This document shows positions 57,705 to 64,000 of a stretch of 64,000 nt of DNA, piece after piece; the stretch's first letter is position 1; each line of letters starts with the position of its first letter. This DNA is from Planctomycetota bacterium (GTDB taxonomy: Bacteria; Planctomycetota; GCA-002687715; DRQF01), in the NCBI GenBank assembly GCA_020639295.1, contig JACKGY010000005.1, positions 310,001 through 374,000 on the forward strand, given 5' to 3'. The notes under the pieces were generated by a model. The model saw nothing but the letters and a program-made list of their open reading frames with translations, was not told the origin of the DNA and did not search any database. The translations under genes were made by a program, and so were the position numbers.

Positions 57705-58301
57705 TCAGACGACCAGCGAGGCGCCGGTCGCGTCGAACTGGGTGTGGTTGTAGAGCTTGAGCTTGTCCACCACGATCTGGCCCTCGGCGTCGAGCGAGAC
57801 GTCGCAGCGGTCGAGCGGGCGGGGTGCCGGGCCCTCGAAGTTGATCCCATCGGCGGTGAAACCCGAACCGTGGCAGGGGCACTTGAACTTGGCCTCGGCC
57901 TCCTTCCAGTCCGGCGTGCAGCCGAGATGGGTGCACTTGGCGAGCAGGACGAAGAGCTTGTCGGTCTTCTTCACCACCCAGATGCGGTAGCGGGCCTGGT
58001 AGCGCGTGTCGACGCCCAGCTCGTAGTCGGCCGGCGTGCCGATCTTGAACTTCGTCTTGGGCTCGAAGAGGACGCGCGGGAAGAAGAAGCGCATGAACCC
58101 GCCGAGCAGGACGAAGAAGAAGCCGCTCATCATCAGGGTGACGAAGTTGCGGCGCTGGGCACGTGCGGCGTCGGCACGCTTCTCGTCCTCGTCGTCCGCG
58201 ATCAGGCGAGGCTTCGGCTTGGTGGGCTTCAGGGCCTCGGGCGCGACCTCGCGCGGGCCCTCCGGGGCCGGGGCCCCGTCGTTCTTGATCTCGTCGGCCA
58301 T
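57705..58301 (-). CDS. Rieske iron-sulfur protein of the bc complex
   Basis: A 198-residue protein. A charged N-terminus (about 1-51) and one membrane helix (about 52-75) precede the Rieske domain with CTHLGC (C123, H125, C128) and CPCHGSG (C141, H144), the [2Fe-2S] ligands and disulfide cysteines. It accepts the first electron from quinol. The ATG at 58301 was chosen; the much longer frame upstream has no family sequence. It is first in the bc operon. Confidence 0.95.
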   Translation of the reverse strand: MADEIKNDGAPAPEGPREVAPEALKPTKPKPRLIADDEDEKRADAARAQRRNFVTLMMSGFFFVLLGGFMRFFFPRVLFEPKTKFKIGTPADYELGVDTRYQARYRIWVVKKTDKLFVLLAKCTHLGCTPDWKEAEAKFKCPCHGSGFTADGINFEGPAPRPLDRCDVSLDAEGQIVVDKLKLYNHTQFDATGASLVV

Positions 58302-58489
58302 GGTCCGTCGATGTCCTTCTGCCAGGTTTGCGTCCGGCGCCGGACGACCGACGGGTCGGACGGCGCCGTGTGACGCGGATCGGCGTGGTGGTTTCGAGGG
58401 TGAAGCGACGAGCCCTGCCAGGAGCCGGCGGCCCTGGACGGATTCTCGGCACACTCCCCGCGGCAACGGCACCGCCGCCGACAGGAGCG

Positions 58490-58518
58490 AATGTAGTGCG
58501 GCCGGGCAAAAACTGCAA
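58490..58518 (-). promoter_or_regulatory. Promoter of the bc operon
   Basis: On the minus strand, TTGCAG (58518-58513), a 17-bp spacer and TACATT (58495-58490). The predicted start is near 58483. Confidence 0.65.
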
Positions 58519-58560
58519 CACGGTCCCGGGACCCCGGCAAAGTCCTGGGCAGGCAGAGGA

Positions 58561-58588
58561 TTGCACCGGAAGCCCCGAGCCGTACAAT
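58561..58588 (+). promoter_or_regulatory. Promoter of the subunit III/IV genes
   Basis: TTGCAC (58561-58566), a 16-bp spacer and TACAAT (58583-58588). The predicted start is near 58595. Confidence 0.6.
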
Positions 58589-58775
58589 CGCCGCTTGACC
58601 CCGCCGGACCGGCGATCGGGACGGGGAGTCGACCGCCCACCGATCCACTGCGGCAATCCGCCGCGGAACGAGGCCTCCGACGCGTCCTGAGCGGAGGTCC
58701 GGAGTCCGGTCGGGCCATCGGAAAGCAGGGCGACGGCCTCCGGCTCCGTCGCCAGGACTGAACGGGAGACGAGCC

Positions 58776-59405
58776 TTGGCCGATGCCGCTTTGATCCAAC
58801 CAGGGAAGGACGCGAGGCAGTTCCTCGGCATGACCCCGGGGAAGTTCGCCATGTGGGCCTTCATCGCCTCCGACGGCATGGGCTTCGCCGGCCTCTTCGC
58901 CGCCTACGCGGCCACCCGGGCCCACTCGGAATGGTGGCCCAATCCGGGAGCCCACGGCGTCCTCAACGTCGACCTGACCGCGCTCAACACCTTCATCCTG
59001 ATCTGCTCCAGCGTGACCATGGTCTTCGCGCTGAAGGCCTGCCGCGAGAACGACCGGGGCGGCACCAGCAAGTGGCTCCTGGCCACGATCCTGGGGGGCA
59101 GCTGCTTCCTGGGCGTCCAGGTCTTCGAGTACCACCAGCTGATCACCGTCCACGGGATCAAGCCCTGGACCGACCCCTTCACCCAGACCTTCTATTCCCT
59201 CACCTGCTATCACGGCATGCACGTGCTCAGCGGCGTGGTCTACCTGAGCTGCATCTTCGTCAACTCCCTGCGGGGCAAGTACCACGCCGGCAACTCGATG
59301 CCGATCGAGATCGTCGGCCTGTTCTGGCACTTCGTCGACCTGGTCTGGATCCTCCTCTTCACCTTCGTGTACCTGTTCGAGCCCCTCGAGGCCGCGGCGC
59401 ACTGA
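58776..59405 (+). CDS. Cytochrome c oxidase subunit III, second copy
   Basis: A 209-residue five-helix subunit III family protein. Features: MWAFIASDGMGFAGLFAAYAA, LICSSVTMVFALKACREND, QVFEYHQLI, SLTCYHGMHVLSGVVYL and LFWHFVDLVWILLFTFVYL, the last two being family hallmarks. The TTG start at 58776 has GGGAGA upstream; the first downstream ATG would remove conserved sequence. It is followed after 16 bp by a subunit IV gene. It is clearly distinct from the other subunit III gene at 46636. Confidence 0.92.
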   Translation: MADAALIQPGKDARQFLGMTPGKFAMWAFIASDGMGFAGLFAAYAATRAHSEWWPNPGAHGVLNVDLTALNTFILICSSVTMVFALKACRENDRGGTSKWLLATILGGSCFLGVQVFEYHQLITVHGIKPWTDPFTQTFYSLTCYHGMHVLSGVVYLSCIFVNSLRGKYHAGNSMPIEIVGLFWHFVDLVWILLFTFVYLFEPLEAAAH

Positions 59406-59421
59406 TCCGGGAGCCCCAAGA

Positions 59422-59973
59422 ATGAGCAACGCGAAGATCGACCGGCTCGAGGCCAAGATCAACGACATCATGTCGCGGCCGACCTACTCGAGCACGCCCG
59501 CCTGGCAGTCGGACGTGGCCGAGATGCGCCTGCAGATCGAGGCCCTGCGCAGCGGCAAGGAGGTGGAACGCCGGGAGTACCGGCGGCCCACGCTGGACGC
59601 CCGCGGCGCCCTGGTCCTCGACGGCCCCAACCCCGCCGACGACATGGCGAGCGAGGTGGAACGCGACGCCGAGCACCACGAGGCCAACTACGTCGGCATC
59701 TTCGTGGTCCTCTTCCTCCTCACCGTCCTCGAGTGGAAGGCGGCCCACTGGTTCGGCATCCACGGCAAGGTCCTGTGGTCGGCCCTGGCGATCATGGCGG
59801 TGGTGAAGGCGATGCTGGTCGCGCTCTATTTCATGCACCTGAAATTCGAGCGCCGCACGGTCTACGCGCTCATGGTCCTGCCGGTCGTCCTGGTGATCAT
59901 CATGGTCGGGATCCTGTTCCCGGACTCGCAGCAGAACGTCCTGCAGTACCTGAACCGGATGCTCAGCTTCTGA
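59422..59973 (+). CDS. Cytochrome c oxidase subunit IV family protein
   Basis: A 183-residue prokaryotic COX4-type subunit. A long soluble N-terminus (about 1-90, with a helical DRLEAKINDIM start) precedes three membrane helices. VVLFLLTVLEWKAAHW and VVKAMLVALYFMHLKFERR (the family signature) are present, then a final helix. The soluble extension is longer than usual (most are about 100 residues in total). It shares a promoter with the upstream subunit III gene and has a terminator after it. Confidence 0.88.
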   Translation: MSNAKIDRLEAKINDIMSRPTYSSTPAWQSDVAEMRLQIEALRSGKEVERREYRRPTLDARGALVLDGPNPADDMASEVERDAEHHEANYVGIFVVLFLLTVLEWKAAHWFGIHGKVLWSALAIMAVVKAMLVALYFMHLKFERRTVYALMVLPVVLVIIMVGILFPDSQQNVLQYLNRMLSF

Positions 59974-59997
59974 TCGAGCGCCCCATCGCGCCGGCCC

Positions 59998-60025
59998 ACG
60001 AGCCCCGCCCCACGGCGGGGCTCGT
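59998..60025 (+). terminator. Rho-independent terminator after subunit IV
   Basis: A 12-bp perfect stem (59998-60009 with 60014-60025) with a 4-nt loop, then GTCGTTTC, 25 bp after the stop. Confidence 0.75.
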
Positions 60026-60082
60026 GTCGTTTCGGCCCGACGCCTTGAAGGCCGGCCCCGGAGTCCGGAAGCTGCCGGAACC

Positions 60083-60901
60083 ATGAACGCCCCCCGACGT
60101 GCCAGCGGCAACCTCAACGCGATCGTCACCCTGATGCTCATCCTCCTGGTGATCGGCTTCGGCTGGCGCCAGTGCTGGTACGCGACGCCGCTGAGCGACG
60201 CCGAGATGGAGCGCTACCTGGCCGACGACGCCGCCGAAAGTCGCATCCACAAGGCCCTGTCCCAGGTCAAGGAACGGCTGGATCGGCACGATCCCGACGC
60301 CGGCCGCTGGTTCGAAGCCATGGCGCGGCTCGCCCGGCACGAGACCCCGCAGATCCGCTCCACCGTCGCCTGGACGATGGGGGCCGCGCCCGAGCACGAG
60401 GCCTTCGGCCCGATTCTCCTCGAGCTGCTCGACGACCCGGAACTCGAGGTACGACACAACGCGGCGGTGAGCCTCGGCGCCCGCGGCGAGCCCAGGGCCC
60501 GCCCGGTCCTGCTGGCGATGCTCGATGAGCTGGTCCTGCGCGCCCCGGTCGCCGGCAGCCTGGAGCAACCTCGAGGCCAGGGCGAGACGACCCGTTTCGG
60601 CCAGATCCTGGCCCGCATCCGCGACGACGGCGGCCGCAACGTCGACCTGATCGCCCCGGTCTCGGGTCGGCTGGTCCGGGTGACGGCGCGCCATGGCGCC
60701 CGGGTGGCGGTCGGCGACGAGCTCTTCGCCATCGGGCCCGGCGCGGGTCAGGTGGAGAACGCACTGATCGCCCTGGCCCGGATCGCGCGACCCGAGGACC
60801 TGGCGGCCATGCAGCGCATCGCCGAGGGCCGCTTCAACCTCGGCGACACCACGCGCGCCCTGGCGCAGCGGCTGATCGAGGATCTGCGCGCCCGGAAATG
60901 A
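60083..60901 (+). CDS. Membrane-anchored HEAT protein with an embedded lipoyl/biotinyl-like domain
   Basis: A 272-residue protein. One N-terminal membrane anchor (about 12-30) precedes HEAT-like helices (about 45-180: PQIRSTVAWTMGAA, LEVRHNAAVSLGARGEP). Then comes a module at about 188-222, VDLIAPVSGRLVRVTARHG and VAVGDELFAI, with the look of a biotinyl/lipoyl or HlyD-type beta barrel. It has no attachment Lys in the usual MKM/DKA position. More HEAT-like helices end the protein. Such a combination is unusual. A scaffold role near the oxidase is possible; no enzymatic motif is seen. Confidence 0.6.
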   Translation: MNAPRRASGNLNAIVTLMLILLVIGFGWRQCWYATPLSDAEMERYLADDAAESRIHKALSQVKERLDRHDPDAGRWFEAMARLARHETPQIRSTVAWTMGAAPEHEAFGPILLELLDDPELEVRHNAAVSLGARGEPRARPVLLAMLDELVLRAPVAGSLEQPRGQGETTRFGQILARIRDDGGRNVDLIAPVSGRLVRVTARHGARVAVGDELFAIGPGAGQVENALIALARIARPEDLAAMQRIAEGRFNLGDTTRALAQRLIEDLRARK

Positions 60902-60905
60902 CGAC

Positions 60906-60928
60906 GCCCGGTCGCGGCGCGACCGGGC
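60906..60928. terminator. Hairpin between convergent genes
   Basis: A 10-bp perfect stem (60906-60915 with 60919-60928) with a 3-nt loop, between the HEAT gene (ends 60901) and the ferredoxin gene (ends 60957). There is no clear T-run on either side. Confidence 0.4.
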
Positions 60929-60956
60929 CATCGGGAAGCGGAACCGTTGATCCCTC

Positions 60957-61268
60957 TCAGTAGGGCAGGCTGCCGTTCTCGGCCTCCCAGTCGTCGATGG
61001 TGGTCATCACGATCGAATCCCAGGGACAGCCGTCGAGGAAGATGTCCTCCGGCCCCTTGGTGATGCAACGGCGACAGCCGATGCACTTGAGCGGGTCGAC
61101 CCAGATGTAGCCGGCCGGATTGTCCTCGCTCTGGATCAGGTTCATGCATTCGTCCACCGGGCAGAGCGGCTGACAGACCGGCGAGCCGCCGCAGCCCGTG
61201 CAGGAATCGTGGATGACCGCGATCTCCTTGGGCTTCTTCTTGCGCTTGGTGGTCAACAGATCGGCCAT
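60957..61268 (-). CDS. Ferredoxin with two [4Fe-4S] clusters
   Basis: A 103-residue soluble electron carrier. Cluster motif one is CTGCGGSPVCQPLCPVDEC, with an insertion typical of some bacterial dicluster ferredoxins. Motif two is CIGCRRC with a later Cys in LDGCPWD. A basic N-terminus (TTKRKKKPKE) precedes the first motif. It is the last gene of a leftward group with a thioredoxin-fold protein and a small membrane protein. The redox partner is unknown. Confidence 0.9.
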   Translation of the reverse strand: MADLLTTKRKKKPKEIAVIHDSCTGCGGSPVCQPLCPVDECMNLIQSEDNPAGYIWVDPLKCIGCRRCITKGPEDIFLDGCPWDSIVMTTIDDWEAENGSLPY

Positions 61269-61358
61269 CGTGCTGCCTCCCGTGGGTCCCGGACAGGATA
61301 AGTCACCCTCCGGCCCTGTCCATGGAGAATCGGGGCTTTTCGCCCCCGCGGCCCGCGC

Positions 61359-61865
61359 TCAGGGACCGCGCCGCTGCCGGGCGATCACCGCCAGGACCTC
61401 CTCGTGGACGTCGGCCTCGTCGAAGACGCCGCGACACTGAAAGACCCGCTCGCCGCCCAGGAAGAGGACCAGGGCCGGTGGCTCGATGTGTCCGTAACGC
61501 TCCTTCAGGCCTTCGTTTCGATCCACGTTGACGAAGCCGACCCGGTAGGGCGGCCGGCGGCTGGCCATCTTCTCGACCTGCTGGACCATGCACTGATCGC
61601 CGATCGACCACTCCCGGTAGAAGTGCACCAGGACCGGGTCGTCGTTACCGAGCACGTCCTGGTCGAAATCGGCATCGCCGTACTCGCGCACGGTCTGTTT
61701 CTGCTTCTTGTTGTACCAGGCGAGCAGGAAGGCGGCGACGAGCGGCAGGAGCACGATCAGCCAGATGTTGGCGGAGAAGAACCCGTCCTGGCTCCGGTCG
61801 GAAGGATTCCGCCGCGGCGCCTCGTCCTGCCGGGTCTCGGCCACGAACGTGGCTTCGGACTTCAT
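61359..61865 (-). CDS. Membrane-anchored thioredoxin-fold protein lacking CxxC
   Basis: A 168-residue protein with one membrane helix (about 33-50) and a thioredoxin-like domain (about 60-165). DPVLVHFYREWSIGDQC stands where WCGPC is found, and IEPPALVLFLGGERVFQC holds the cis-Pro region and a strand. Only single cysteines remain, so classic dithiol chemistry is unlikely; a chaperone or single-Cys role is possible. Its ATG overlaps the upstream stop by 4 bases (ATGA). Confidence 0.68.
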   Translation of the reverse strand: MKSEATFVAETRQDEAPRRNPSDRSQDGFFSANIWLIVLLPLVAAFLLAWYNKKQKQTVREYGDADFDQDVLGNDDPVLVHFYREWSIGDQCMVQQVEKMASRRPPYRVGFVNVDRNEGLKERYGHIEPPALVLFLGGERVFQCRGVFDEADVHEEVLAVIARQRRGP

Positions 61866-62326
61866 GGCTGGCCAAGTTCGGCGGCATGGTGGCGCTTGAG
61901 GCGCCGCCAGCGGACGAGCGTCAGGGCCCAGACGACCAGCATGGGCAGGAGGTAGATCGCCGTTCCCAGGCGGAGGGTCGCGCTCTCGAGGGCGAGGGGG
62001 TCGCCGATCAGGAAGCTCGTCACCAACCCGACGAGGGTCCAGCAGGCCATGAGAAGCGGGGTCAGGCTGACGTAGCCCATCTCGCGCAGCAGGGTTCCCT
62101 GCAGGACGCTCCAGGCGCCGAGGAACTGGGTACCGAAGACCAGGAAGCCGAGGCCGCCACGCAGACCGGGGTGTCCGGTGAACCGGGTGAACAGGCAGAT
62201 CTGCAGGATGACGAAGATCGCGACCGGGTTGACCTTGTAGAGGACCATGTCCCAGACTCGGTCGTTGTATTCGCGGATCTCCGCCGGCGCGCGTGCGGCC
62301 GGCCCGGGCTTTGGCGTTCTCGTCAT
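61862..62326 (-). CDS. Small polytopic membrane protein of unknown function
   Basis: A 154-residue protein with four predicted membrane helices (about 29-47, 56-75, 85-108 and 121-142) after a Pro-rich, basic N-terminus. I chose the ATG at 62326; the longer frame upstream overlaps the divergent lipoprotein gene. It is coupled to the thioredoxin-fold gene by a 4-base overlap. I do not recognise the family. Confidence 0.6.
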   Translation of the reverse strand: MTRTPKPGPAARAPAEIREYNDRVWDMVLYKVNPVAIFVILQICLFTRFTGHPGLRGGLGFLVFGTQFLGAWSVLQGTLLREMGYVSLTPLLMACWTLVGLVTSFLIGDPLALESATLRLGTAIYLLPMLVVWALTLVRWRRLKRHHAAELGQP

Positions 62327-62368
62327 GGCGCGGTATTCTAACCGCGAATCGAGCTTGCGAATCCCCGG

Positions 62369-62761
62369 ATGACCCGGCCCATGACCCGCTTTCTCGCCCT
62401 CGTGTTCGTCCTCGCCCTCGCCGGCGCCTGCGGCGACGGTCCCGGCCCGGCGCCGGAACCGAAGCGATCGGAGACTGGCGACCAGGGCGGCGGCGCCGAG
62501 GTCACGATCGCGGCGCGGCCCCGTCTCGAGGCCCTCCGCCACGCCGGCGGCTGGCGCCTCCGGCTCGGTCCGCCGCTTCGCCCCGGGCGCCCCGACCCGC
62601 CCGAGACGGCCCTGATCGAGGACGAGAAGGGCGAGGAACTGGCCCGCGCGCCCTTCGACCAGGACGGCGTCCATTTCGATCTGCGACGCTCCGGCCTGGT
62701 CCGGGGCGTGCTCCTCTATGCCGATGGTTCGAGGCTCGCCGCCGAGCTGGTCCTGCCGTGA
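62369..62761 (+). CDS. Small lipoprotein of unknown function
   Basis: A 130-residue protein with a lipoprotein signal (RFLALVFVLALAGAC, lipobox LAGAC) and a Pro/Gly-rich linker. A compact domain with WRLRLGPPLRPGRPD and VHFDLRRSGLVRGVLLY follows. An ATG four codons downstream is an equally good start. Its stop overlaps the GTG of the next gene. The family is not recognised. Confidence 0.6.
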   Translation: MTRPMTRFLALVFVLALAGACGDGPGPAPEPKRSETGDQGGGAEVTIAARPRLEALRHAGGWRLRLGPPLRPGRPDPPETALIEDEKGEELARAPFDQDGVHFDLRRSGLVRGVLLYADGSRLAAELVLP

Positions 62762-63417
62762 GTTCATCGCCCCGGACCCCGGTGGTCGTCTACCTGCTCG
62801 CCGCCCTCGTGGTGGTCGGGATCTACCTGGTCTGGCGGACGGGCCGCGCCCCGGGCGAGGAGGCCATCCAGCGCTGGTCACGCGCGAGCTTAAGCGTGGA
62901 CGAGATCGCCGCCGGTCTCGCCCAGGACGACCCGGAGACTCTGGGCCACGCCCTGACCAGGCTGCAGCTCCGCCTCGGTGGGGCCGACGGCGGCCTGCCC
63001 GAGGGCTTCATCGCCGAGCACTGGTCCGAACTCGAAGGCCTGCGGACCCATGACGACGCGAGGGTCCGCCACGCCCTCTGCCCGGTGCTCGCCTTCGCGC
63101 CCGATCCCCGGGCGACGCCCCTCCTCCGCCACCTGCTCGAGGACGAGAATCCGACCGTGGCCCTGAACGGGGCCATCGCCCTGGCGGCCCGGGGCGACGA
63201 CGCCGGCGCCGGCCGGCTGCGGGCCGCGATCGAGGGTCTGCGCGGCGAGCAGAACGACCAGCGCCGGGCGCTCCTGATGAGCTTCCGCCACGTCGCCCGG
63301 GCCGGCGACCGCGACTTCGTCGCCGACGAGATCGAACGTGCCCGCCTCGATCGCGACCAGGAGCGCCTCGGCTACTGCCAGGACGCCCTCGCGCGGCTCG
63401 ACGGCGATCGGCATTGA
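62758..63417 (+). CDS. Membrane-anchored HEAT-repeat protein
   Basis: A 219-residue protein with an N-terminal membrane helix (about 8-25, PVVVYLLAALVVVGIYLVW). HEAT-type helical pairs follow, e.g. DDARVRHALCPVLAFAPDPRA, NPTVALNGAIALAARGDDAG and DFVADEIERARLDRDQERL. The GTG start at 62758 overlaps the lipoprotein stop (GTGA), so the two are coupled and may interact. No catalytic motif is seen. Confidence 0.65.
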   Translation: MSSSPRTPVVVYLLAALVVVGIYLVWRTGRAPGEEAIQRWSRASLSVDEIAAGLAQDDPETLGHALTRLQLRLGGADGGLPEGFIAEHWSELEGLRTHDDARVRHALCPVLAFAPDPRATPLLRHLLEDENPTVALNGAIALAARGDDAGAGRLRAAIEGLRGEQNDQRRALLMSFRHVARAGDRDFVADEIERARLDRDQERLGYCQDALARLDGDRH

Positions 63418-63662
63418 ATTCCGGAAAGCCGACGAGTCCGGGCCCGGCGTCGGACCTCCCGCTGGCGCGGCGGAATCCGCGTCGGCAGCGGGGAGCGCGG
63501 GGATTCGTCCCCCCGCCGGGGAATATCCCGCGAACCCGGATCGCTTAAGCCTGCGGATCGCTGGCGAGCGCTCCCGCAGGGCGCTACAAGGTAGCGGCCC
63601 GGGAATTGCGGTCGGCGGCGCGTCGCCCGCAAGGAAGCTGATTCGAGACCTGAAAGCGGAAC

Positions 63663-64000
63663 ATGAGCGCGCAGCAAGACAAGGCGAAGGCCACGGACGG
63701 TCGGCAGCTGTCGGGAGGCATGATCCGACCCGAGAAGGGTCACATGCCGACCCTCTTCTCGCTGATCCTCTTCTGGTGGCTGGCCACCATGGCGATCACG
63801 GTCGCGCTGCCCTATCTGCTCTACCGGCACAGTGACCAGGAGCCGAGCGGCGGCAAGATCATCTTCTGGTCGGTCCTCTGCCTCGGTTCCACGCTCAACG
63901 GCGCGCTCGCCTACTGGACCTTCTACAACAAGGGAGCCCGGGCCCGCGACTTCGTCATCGGCGCCCTGCTGCTGCCCTTCGCCTTCCCGCTGCTCTCGAT
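63663..64000 (+). CDS. Membrane protein, truncated by the window end
   Basis: The first 112 codons of a gene that runs off the right edge. A hydrophilic N-terminus (about 1-27) is followed by three membrane segments (about 28-49, 62-82 and 92-112). They include LFSLILFWWLATMAITVALPYL, IIFWSVLCLGSTLNGALAYW and FVIGALLLPFAFPLL, the first and last read across helix ends. The ATG follows GCGGAAC, a weak ribosome binding site. I do not recognise the family; the missing part is needed. Confidence 0.55.
   Translation, partial: MSAQQDKAKATDGRQLSGGMIRPEKGHMPTLFSLILFWWLATMAITVALPYLLYRHSDQEPSGGKIIFWSVLCLGSTLNGALAYWTFYNKGARARDFVIGALLLPFAFPLLS

Larger units (their letters stand above)
58302..58775. other. 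Divergent control region between the bc operon and subunit III/IV
   Basis: About 470 bases without a gene. It holds one promoter for each direction (58490-58518 minus, 58561-58588 plus). Both predicted leaders are about 180 nt long, which leaves room for regulation, but I recognise no riboswitch or clear operator. Confidence 0.5.

Overview
The window is high-GC DNA, coding on both strands with short intergenic gaps. I saw no rRNA, tRNA, CRISPR array, transposase or phage gene. The gene set points to the PVC superphylum and most likely to Planctomycetota. The reasons are a double-length UvrA and a GreA fused to a very long N-terminal extension (both also known from Chlamydiae), a bc-type complex whose cytochrome c is a large octaheme protein, and small proteins that resemble planctomycete families I remember. 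The assignment is inference, not a database result.

Layout. 1-3.1 kb: end of thiol peroxidase tpx, then an NfeD-like/flotillin pair. 3.2-6.5 kb: a small tetratricopeptide-like protein, a secreted YtcJ-type amidohydrolase and a PP2C phosphatase. 6.5-12 kb: a lipid-type locus. An SDR plus two GT2 glycosyltransferases run leftward; a serine palmitoyltransferase-like enzyme plus a GNAT-type acyltransferase run rightward from a strong promoter. Together they look like bacterial sphingolipid (ceramide) synthesis. 12-16.7 kb: the GreA fusion, a GNAT and a HEAT protein. 16.7-26.3 kb: a leftward repair operon, uvrA (tandem) - XPB helicase - XPB-N-terminal-like partner, with overlapping genes. 26.7-33.0 kb: a leftward operon of TPR protein, galE, dacB, rarA and an inositol monophosphatase-like gene. 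33.2-36.6 kb: PilZ protein, purC, purE, mtnA and a conserved 67-residue protein. 36.8-39.4 kb: two secreted paralogues. 39.4-40.3 kb: a 214-bp tandem repeat array.

40.3-47.3 kb and 52.4-60 kb hold an aerobic respiratory chain. It includes a cupredoxin-like lipoprotein, coxB, coxA (A2 type), ctaB, sco, a DUF420 protein, two subunit III genes, a subunit IV, and a bc complex (Rieske, split cytochrome b, octaheme cytochrome c). Quinol electrons would pass through the bc complex and its hemes to the oxidase; ctaB and sco supply heme O and copper. Between the two blocks lie a 2-Cys peroxiredoxin and two polytopic membrane proteins of GT-C appearance. 60-64 kb: HEAT proteins, a ferredoxin, a thioredoxin-fold membrane protein, small membrane or lipoproteins, and a truncated membrane protein at the right edge.

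The most striking observation is directly downstream of ctaB. A gene of 76 codons (40323-40553, minus strand) overlaps the ctaB stop (TGATG) and carries one in-frame TGA exactly where the first cysteine of a CPxC motif would be expected. A perfect 6-bp hairpin with a GGUC apical loop lies 17 nt after the TGA, as in bacterial SECIS elements. I propose a small membrane selenoprotein linked to cytochrome oxidase biogenesis; a TGC-to-TGA mutation or sequencing error is the main alternative.
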